A DNA stretch of 64,000 nt from Incurvaria masculella (Eukaryota > Arthropoda > Insecta > Lepidoptera > Incurvariidae), in assembly GCA_946894095.1 (NCBI GenBank), contig OX335656.1:5161001-5225000 (forward strand), in the 5' to 3' direction. Every line of letters begins with the position of its first letter. The first letter of the stretch is position 1. Below the pieces are notes generated by a model. The model was not told where the DNA came from and made no database searches. It saw nothing but the letters and a program-made list of their open reading frames with translations. Positions 51,601-60,600 of this stretch are shown here, one piece after another. A program made the translations under genes and the position numbers.

Positions 51601-54600
51601 TTGTCAGCGAATCCGTCTGGGGTATACTGAGGGGACTGGAATCATTCTCGCAATTGCTGTACTTGACCGACGATTATGCGGTAAGGGAACGGTACTTTCC
51701 GAACTACAAATTAATTTCAGAAAAAAATACTAGAGAGGACTTTTGTTCCAAATGATGGTCATAGACTTATGATCTGTGACTGCTGCGCTTTCATTTCTAG
51801 GCCAATGCATCGCAGAAAAGTTTTGCTTTTACCAACTGTAATGTTAACCAATAAAAACATAACTGTGAAAATGGCAGCCAAGTTTGGATATGCGTGGTTA
51901 TCGACTTTGCCACCAAAAGAATCGAGATCTAAATGGAGTCCAATTTCTGTAGAAAATTCGGAAAATTTATAAGAACATTCTAAAACACGTTATTTCTTGT
52001 TTTTTTTTCTGCTAAAACCATGTTAGCTATTTGTAAATATAACGTCGTAAATTTGAACAGTCGAATTATTAACACCAAGCACACGATAAATTGAAGCTCA
52101 AGATTTGCCTTGACTAGTTTGCACCAGCAAACGAAACATTTTTAGAATATGTTGACTCACCTTACAATACAAAACAGTAACTTGCGTGTAACAAAAAGAA
52201 GATAAGTTGATTAGCCAAATATAAGAAAAACACGTGAAAACTATCGCTTCTTATTTGTCACAAATGTAATAAATGAAATTTAATATTATCATTAATTACT
52301 TTTATAGAACCACAGGTGAATTAATAGTTAGACTTACATTGAGTGCTTTGTACACGTATTCACGCCTTGAAGGCGCTGCGTAATCTTGGAGTATTGCGTT
52401 GTTAGCATAGTGATACATAATATAAATTCTTGCGAGTTTACTTTAGGTGTACCTATAAAATGTTAGATTACATAAGAAAGCACAAAGGGAACCATCAGCC
52501 TCCATCAATTTTTTCAAACGACATTCATGATTGAGAATATTCAAACGATTTGAGCGGCTGGTAGCCTAATTTGCACGTTGTTGCATAAAAAAACTCCAGG
52601 AGATATGCGTGAACGAGACGACCATCGCAGACTTCCCTCGCTACGCCCACCGCGGCCTTCTGCTTGACACGTCGCGTCACTTCATCTCCGTGAGCAACAT
52701 CCTCACGACGCTCGATGCGATGGCCTATAACAAGATGAACGTCTTCCACTGGCACATCGTCGACGACCAGAGCTTCCCTTACAAGAGCGCCAAGTTCCCC
52801 GATCTGAGGTTCGTATTGATCAAAATTTGGGACATAATTGTCGCAGACTTATCTCGCTACGCCCACCACGGCCTGCTGCTCGACTCGTCGCGTCAATTCA
52901 TCTCAATGAGCGACATCCTCACGACGCTCGATGCGATGGCTTAAAACAAGTTGAACGTATTCCACTGGCACTTCTTCGACGACCAGAGTTTCCCTTACAG
53001 GAACGCCAAGTTCCCCGATATGAGGTTCGTATTGATCAATATTTAAGACATAATCTTCGCAAACTTCCCTCGCTATGCCCACCGCGGCCTGCTGCTCAAC
53101 ACGGTGCGTCACTTCATCTTAATGAGCGACATCCTCACGACGCTCGATGCGATGGCCTACAAAAAGATTAACGTATTCCACTGGCACTTCTTCGACGACC
53201 AGAGCTTCCCTTACAGGAACGCCAAGTTCCCTGATCTGAGGTTCGTATTGATCAGGACTGGGGGTATTATCGTCGCAGATTTTCCTCGCCTTGCCCACCG
53301 CGGCTTGGTGCTCGAAACGTCGGGTTACTTTATCTCCATGAGCAACATCCTCACGACACTCAATGCGATGGCATATAACAAGATGAACGTCTTTCACTAC
53401 TACCATTGTCGACGATCAGAGCTTCTCTTACAGGAGTGCCAAATTCCTTGATCTGAGGCTCTAATCGATGTTCTTATCATCGAAATGTCTGTAACTAAGG
53501 CCATCGCTGCCTGATATTCCTTTCGGATTGTTACTAAACTCAGTCTTGGTCATGTTTCACAGCAGGATCATTCTGCTTTTGACGTAACTTAGTGTGGTTT
53601 GACTACCAAAAAAGTTAAAACAAAATAAATAAAAAGTGGTTGTACCCTAGAGGATACTGATATTTGCTTTCTCGCTGAGATTCTGATCATCAGATATATT
53701 AGATCCTATCACGCGACTGATAATTAACCCAGACGACGACGGCGTACAATCTCTTTGGCCTTAACTACCACTGTGCCAATCGGTTATCAATAGCAAATAT
53801 TTTTACATGCTGAGGGTCTTTTTCTGCGTTTTATTTTATTTTCTTGAACCCGCTGACAGCACTGCATGCTTTTTTTCCTGTACTCTGTCGAAGAATTGTT
53901 CTGATGTTCTAAGAAAAAGTTGACAAATAGAAAAAGCCACACTAGCGTGCATAAGATGTTGTTGTATCTGAGGGTTACTGTTATTATTAATTGTACCTAC
54001 CTACATACATATCTCCTTATCGCAGTTAAACGTTTCCGAAGAAGTGCAAATATTTACGTTTTTGTATAAATAATATCATCTCTCTTTGATCGGGCGTATA
54101 ATTCTGATAACATGCTTGACCGATAAACAAAACAAACTGGCATGGATTCTGCTTCGATAAAAATAAAATAATTGTGCAAACAGAAAACTATCATTTTAAA
54201 TAAATTACTGGTTACGTTAACATTATATTAAATGTATTTGACAAAACTTCTGCACATTTTTGATTGCAGACACAGAGCTCAACAGTTATTGCATGACAAC
54301 CAACCAGACAATGGCCGATCAAAATAAATATGTCATCACCATATAAACACACTCGACGTAATCATTATAACATGCATTGCATTAAAACGGACTATTCGCC
54401 GAGGAAATATCTAGGTATATACGTTGTGAATAGTGACTGAGTTGTAACTATTGTCACAAAAGCCGTTATCTACCTACCTACATACATCTACATACATGGA
54501 GGCTACATACCTATTGATTTCGTAAACTAAAGGCGTATTTTTAATCAGATGAAGTTAATTGACAGGAGCTAATGTCACTTTAATGTTGCCGTGTTTGGTA

Positions 54601-57600
54601 TAATAGTGATTTATCGGTAGCTACACCTACTTCAACGACGTTGTTTTTATACCTTACTAGCTGAGGTACCCGGGTCCGCTCGGGTCAATGTCGTTTCGGA
54701 CTGATGTCAAGCTGAACCCTAGATTTTGTTTTATGTTTGAATTAAATGTACAAATGTGTACCAAATAATATCTGTCAAGGCTGGTCCTCCAGCACAAGCC
54801 TAGCTTGGTTGTTGACGAGCTGCATATATGTACTAGTCCTTATTTTATTTATGCAATAAATTTATTTGATTTGATTTGATATCTTATAAGAGTTCCCCAT
54901 ACAAAATTGTACCCCCCCTTTTCACCCTTTGAGTTAAATTTTCGCCACAAAAGGTAGCCTATGTCCTTTCCCAAGGTCCAGTCTATTTTTACACTAAATT
55001 TCATCAAAATTTGTTTACCGGTTTAGGCGTGAAAACGTAACAGACAAACAGAGTTACTTTCGCAACACTCCATGGAGAGAAGGTATTTATCTCAAAAATC
55101 GCAGTACTGCTGTGGCCCCGGCCGCACAGCTATATATCTACTGTGGCAACACTATGTAATGAAGGATGTTCGCAGCGCGCGCGGCGCGTTCCACCCGCGC
55201 GCCGTGTACTCGCCAGCGGACGTGAAGCGCGTGGTGGAGAGCGCGCGCGACCGCGGCATCCGCGTCGTGCCCGAGTTCGACGTGCCCGGTGCGTACCCCC
55301 CTCCCTACACACCTGTCGCGTCTGCGACCCTGGTCCGGTAGCGAGCAAGCTCCACGCAAACACTCCCTACACAACATCTCCAGTCGCGTCTGCGACCCTG
55401 GTCCGGGAGCGAACACTCCCTGCACCACAACTCCTCTCCCGTCTGCGACCCTGTCCGGTAGCGAGCAAGCTCCACGCATGCAACACTACCACAACTTCTG
55501 TCCCGTTTGCGACCCTGTCCGGTAGCGAGCAAGCTCCACGCATGCAACACTACCTACACCACAACTTCTGTCCCGTTTGCGAACCTGTCCGGTAGCGAGC
55601 AAGCATCACGCATGCAACACTCCCCACACCACACCTGTCGCGTCTGCGACCCTGGTATGCTCCAGCTGTATGTATGGAGGCTGGAAAAGCGCAAGGAGCT
55701 TTCTAGGCTTATAACTGATTACTAGCAGAGGTATGCGGCTCCGCTCGGGTCAATGTCGTTTTGGATTGATGTGGGGCTGAATTATTTCCTGGATATTATA
55801 TAAGTTCCCCATACAAACTCTCATCCGCTATTTCACCCCCTTCGAGTGTAATTTTCGCCACAAAACCTTTCCTATGTCCTTCTCCAAGGTCCAGACTATC
55901 TTTATACCGAAATTCATCAAAATTGGTTCAGCGGTTTAGGCGTGCGTGCCAGCGGCACGTCGCCTTGCCTTTTGATAGTTAAGGTTAAGCAACTGTGGGC
56001 GCGGTCATGTTCTGGATGGGTGACCGTTTTCGACGGTTGAGGTTGAGGCTGAACACGGTTTGGGTTTCACGTAAATATGTAGTTCCTTACTATCTAGGTG
56101 GTAGGGTTAAGTTAATCCTGCCCTTTGTACCATCGTGATCAATGAAAGATGGTCGAAGCGGCAATTGAAATTATCCGTGTCTCCACCCAGTTAAATGTAA
56201 CCAAGGAATGAAAAGGAAAGCCTTGCGCTACAACTATTTCTAATGTGGCGCGTTATGACTGTGGTAAAACACGACAAATACCTCTCTCACGACATACATG
56301 GGAACAAGTGAGACCGCTTGTATTCTTCTGTGCCGGAACCCACAAATATGGTTGCTCTGGGATAGTTTTTCTGTTCGAACCATAGAATAATGATAGTAGG
56401 GAAAACAAGTGTAAAACGGGGACAATAAAAGTCAACAGATGGCGTTGCAATTCACATACCAATGAATATCAATGATATTTATTTATTCACATTAATTTAT
56501 TTATAGTTGAAATTTAACGTTATTTATCATGCCTGCCTATGCGAAATTTGAAATTAAGCTTAGTTTACTAACGATGTAACTAGTTCTTGGAGTGACGGGA
56601 GATGGCGCTGGTTAGAAATGTCATAGTTGTTGTTGTTGTTGTGCTTCGGGCTTGTTTCCGCACTTAGACGGCAATACATCCATTGTACGTGTCAAGAAGC
56701 TCCACCAGCTGTCACGTCAGCCAGCCAAGCTCTTCCACGAAGCGCAGCAGCCTTTTTGGACTCTTCCACACTTCCTGGGCAGTTCCTGTGGTTTCAAGGA
56801 ACTGGAGTCGTATGTTAGCCACCTCTGGACAATCCAAGATAACGTGAGCGGCGGTCTCTTCCTCCTCCATGCAAGCTCTACAGAGGGCGCTGTCGGTGAC
56901 ACCAAGAGTGAATAAATGCTTATTTAGTGGACAGTGCCCCGTTAGGAGGCCTATCACAATACGTAACTTACTCCTGCTAAGATGAAGAAGTCTCCTCGAG
57001 AGGCGCGGATCTAACTCTGGAACGGCCGCTCTCGACTGTCTGCACTCCCTGGAGTTTAACCATCGTTCTTTGTGCGCTGACGTCGTACGCCTGCGAAGCC
57101 ACGCCTTCAGCTCACTAAATGGCAAGGGTACATACGGTTCCGGGCCGATTGGGCGCAGGCTGGAGCCCTTTTTGGCGAGCTCATCCGCTGCATCGTTGCC
57201 GTGGGATCCGCTGTGACCTTTGATCCACTGCAATGTTACCTTGTTTCTCCTCGCTATAACTTCCAGTGCGCGGTGGCACTGGAGAATCAGCCCTGAGTTG
57301 AAGGTGTAGCTGCACAATGCACGGAGTACCGCTGCGTTGTCTGTAAGAATTCTGATGTTGTACTCAGACATACCCCTATCCTGAATTGCCGAGGCAGCTT
57401 CAATGATGCCAATGCATTCTGCCTGGAAGATGGAACTTTTAGCATCCAGAGATAGCGATCTGTTAATATTGAGGTCTAAAGAAAAGGCTGCTGCCCCTGT
57501 ACCTGTCCCCGTCTTTGAACCGTCTGTATAGATCCTGACCTCGTGGATACCCGATTGATCCTGTGGCAGTTCGACATGTTCGATGTTGTATTGTCTGTTG

Positions 57601-60600
57601 AACACATACGTCTTACTTATCCTATCACACATAGCAGCTATTAGCGGATTTTCTTTAATGGCATTCTGCAAGATGGTTGTGTGAGAGGCGAGTTCATTAT
57701 TCCTCCAAAGTCCTAGTGAATTGATTCTTGCGGCTGCAGCTGCCGCCTCCTGTTGTATAAACAGATCTAGTGGCGGCAGACACAGCATCGTCTCAATAGC
57801 GGTTGTAGGAGTAGTTCGCATGCAACCTGTTGTTGTGACACAAGCTATGCGTTGAAAACGCTGTAACCTATCTCTAATCGTACTAAGTTTGGTTCTGGGC
57901 CACCAGACTACTGCTCCGTATGTTACCATTGGTCTGATTATTGATGTGTAAAGCCAGAGGGTAATTTTTGGGTTTAGTCCCCAAGATTTACCTAACATTC
58001 TGCGACACTGCCAAAATGCTATACTAGCCTTACCTAGTTTGTATTCCAGGTGTTTACCCCAGTTCAGCTTCGTGTCAAGTATAAGGCCCAGGTATTTGAC
58101 TTGAGATGAAAGGGTTATTTCACAGTTGAAAAGTTTGGGAAGCCTAAGTTTCTCAATTTTTCTTTTGTTAGTGAACAAGAGTAGTTCCGTTTTCGTAGGG
58201 TTTACGGAGAGGGATTCCTCACCACACCATTGTTCTAGAATCCTAAATGCTCCCTGCATTTGATTTCAAAGGACATTTTCGAATTGCCCGATGATAAGAA
58301 TTACTAGGTCGTCGGCGTAGCCTACTGTGTAGAAGCCCTTATCGTTAAGGCGTTTAATGAGATCATTGACTACGAGGTTCCAAAGGAGAGGTGACAGTAC
58401 CCCCCCCTGTGGGCAACCCTTGGCCACTACGCCTCTTACATTGTTATTTATGTTTAGTTGAATGGCCCTGTGTTTTAGCATGTTACCTATCCAGCCACTA
58501 AGAGTGGGGCAAACCCCATGCCTGTCTAGTGCGTTGCTAATGCCCACAAAGGTCGTTTTGTCAAAGGCGCCTTCAATATCGATGAATGCACCCAAAGCTG
58601 ATATTTTATTTCCCAGTGCATACTCAACTTTGGAGACTACATGGTGAAGCGCGGTCTCAGTAGATTTACCTGAAGTGTAGGCATGCTGGTTAGGATGGAT
58701 TGGATATACAGACAGTGTGTTATCACGTATTTCTCTATCTACCAGTCTCTCTAAAGTTTTAAGAAGAAATGAGGTAAGGCTGATGGGTCTGTAGGACTTA
58801 GCCTCTGAATAATCTTCTCTACCTGGCTTGGGAATAAACACTATCTTAACCTCTCTCCATGGCTTAGGTACGTATTTGTGAGCTAAACAGGCCTTTAATA
58901 TGTCCACTAAAAATGGTCGTATAGTGTTACATGACCACTGCAGCAGTCCCGGAATAATACCATCCAATCCCGCTGACTTGAAGGGGAGAAAGCTGCCGAT
59001 CGCCCAAGTTACCTTGTCCTCGGTGACTACCCTGGAAGCAGCTGCCCAATCCAAGGCTGTCGGTATTGAGTTAGCCTGCTCCTCGCCCCAGTCCGCCAGG
59101 TTCTGCAAGTGTGAGCCTGGGAAATGGGTTTTTAACAGGATTTCGCTTGTTTCTTCATCAGTTTCGGTGAAGGAGTTGTCAGGCCTTTTAAGGGGTCCTA
59201 TGTTCCTATCTGGTATTGTGGCGAGAGCTTTCTTCAGCCTAGCCGCTTCCGTTGTGGTTTCAATACTGCTACAGAAAGCTCTCCAAGCTTTAGTCTTTTG
59301 TTTCCGGATAGTGCCTTTATAGTAGGCTCGGTGGCGTTTATATGTAGCCCAGTCCTCATCCAGTCTACTATTTTTTGCCCTATTAAAGGACTTCCTTATC
59401 CTTTTCCGAAGTCTTTCCAGTAGTGGTCCCCACCAACTATTGTTGGTTTTGCCCACCGTTGGCTCCTTCAGCGGACAGGAGTAATGATAGCTGAGTGTTA
59501 GGTGTGAATTTAGGGTAACCACCCATTTTTCTATGTAACAGCGATAATATTGTCATAGTAACAGCGATAATAAGAAGTATGTAGCGAGTTTTGTACGTTG
59601 TATGACGTTAGCAGTTTATCCCTACTATCCTTTGTCTATTGTTTGATCTTTGAGCGACTCTTATTTCTGGCAATATCAATATTGACTCGTCTTTCCAGGA
59701 CACACCCGATCATGGGGCGAGGCTTACCCGGCGCTTCTGACGAAATGCTACTCCGAGAAGGGGAAGTACCTGGGTCTTGGCCCCATGAACCCCATAAAAA
59801 ATCAGACCTACAAGTTCCTGCGGGACCTGCTGGCGGAGGTGAAGGCGGTGTTCCCCGACCAATACCTGCACATCGGTGGGGATGAGGTCGACCACGATTG
59901 CTGGTATTTGGAGTCCTTATAATGTCCGTCCGAACGTCTTAATTTCTCAACAGGATTTCGGTGAAAGAACAATGACCGAAATAAAACCGGAGGCAAAGTT
60001 GTCAGTTTACACCTAAGTCACCGGGGAGTCATAGGTGAAAATTTCATGAGTAGACCCATAGACCTACAATGCGCGCGCATTTCTATGAGTAGACCCCCTG
60101 GAAAGCTGCTCCTGCTTAAAAGCAAGGAGTAATAATATATTTCGGCCTTTGCTATTTTCGTATTTCCTTATGTGCGTTGCTCTTTATTATTGCCCAGTTA
60201 TGCAATCCTGCAGCGGGAGCACAAATAAGTTTATCTGGCCGACAAACTAACGTACATAGTCTTTATCTTGTGTGCGGGACACTTGTCGCCAACTGGTAGC
60301 ATAAACAATGTTATGTCGAGTGAGGTCGTCAAAATAAACCCACATCATAGACAAATCTCGACTAAAAATAAATTTTATCCATTTGTGGAAGCACAAATAA
60401 ATTTAATCCTGCTAATTTGACGTTTGTTGAGGATAATTTTGTCACCACCACCGGGAGGGTGTGTTAAATCCTAGAAGGAGGTGTTTGTTCGTGTTACGAA
60501 AATGTGCGCATGTAGTGGCGATGGCACAGGCGTTTCTTAACGTTTTCATGGTTCAGACATGGGAAAAGCGGTAATAAGAGCTAAAGATGGATGGGTTTGT

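Noticed and set aside
52827..53171. 114-codon plus-strand frame across exon 4 copies
   Set aside because: Frame-shifted reading of the tandem exon copies.
55138..55595. Several 77-150 codon frames on both strands
   Set aside because: They read through exon 5 and the adjoining minisatellite in wrong frames; only the GH20 frame from 55176 to 55288 is supported.
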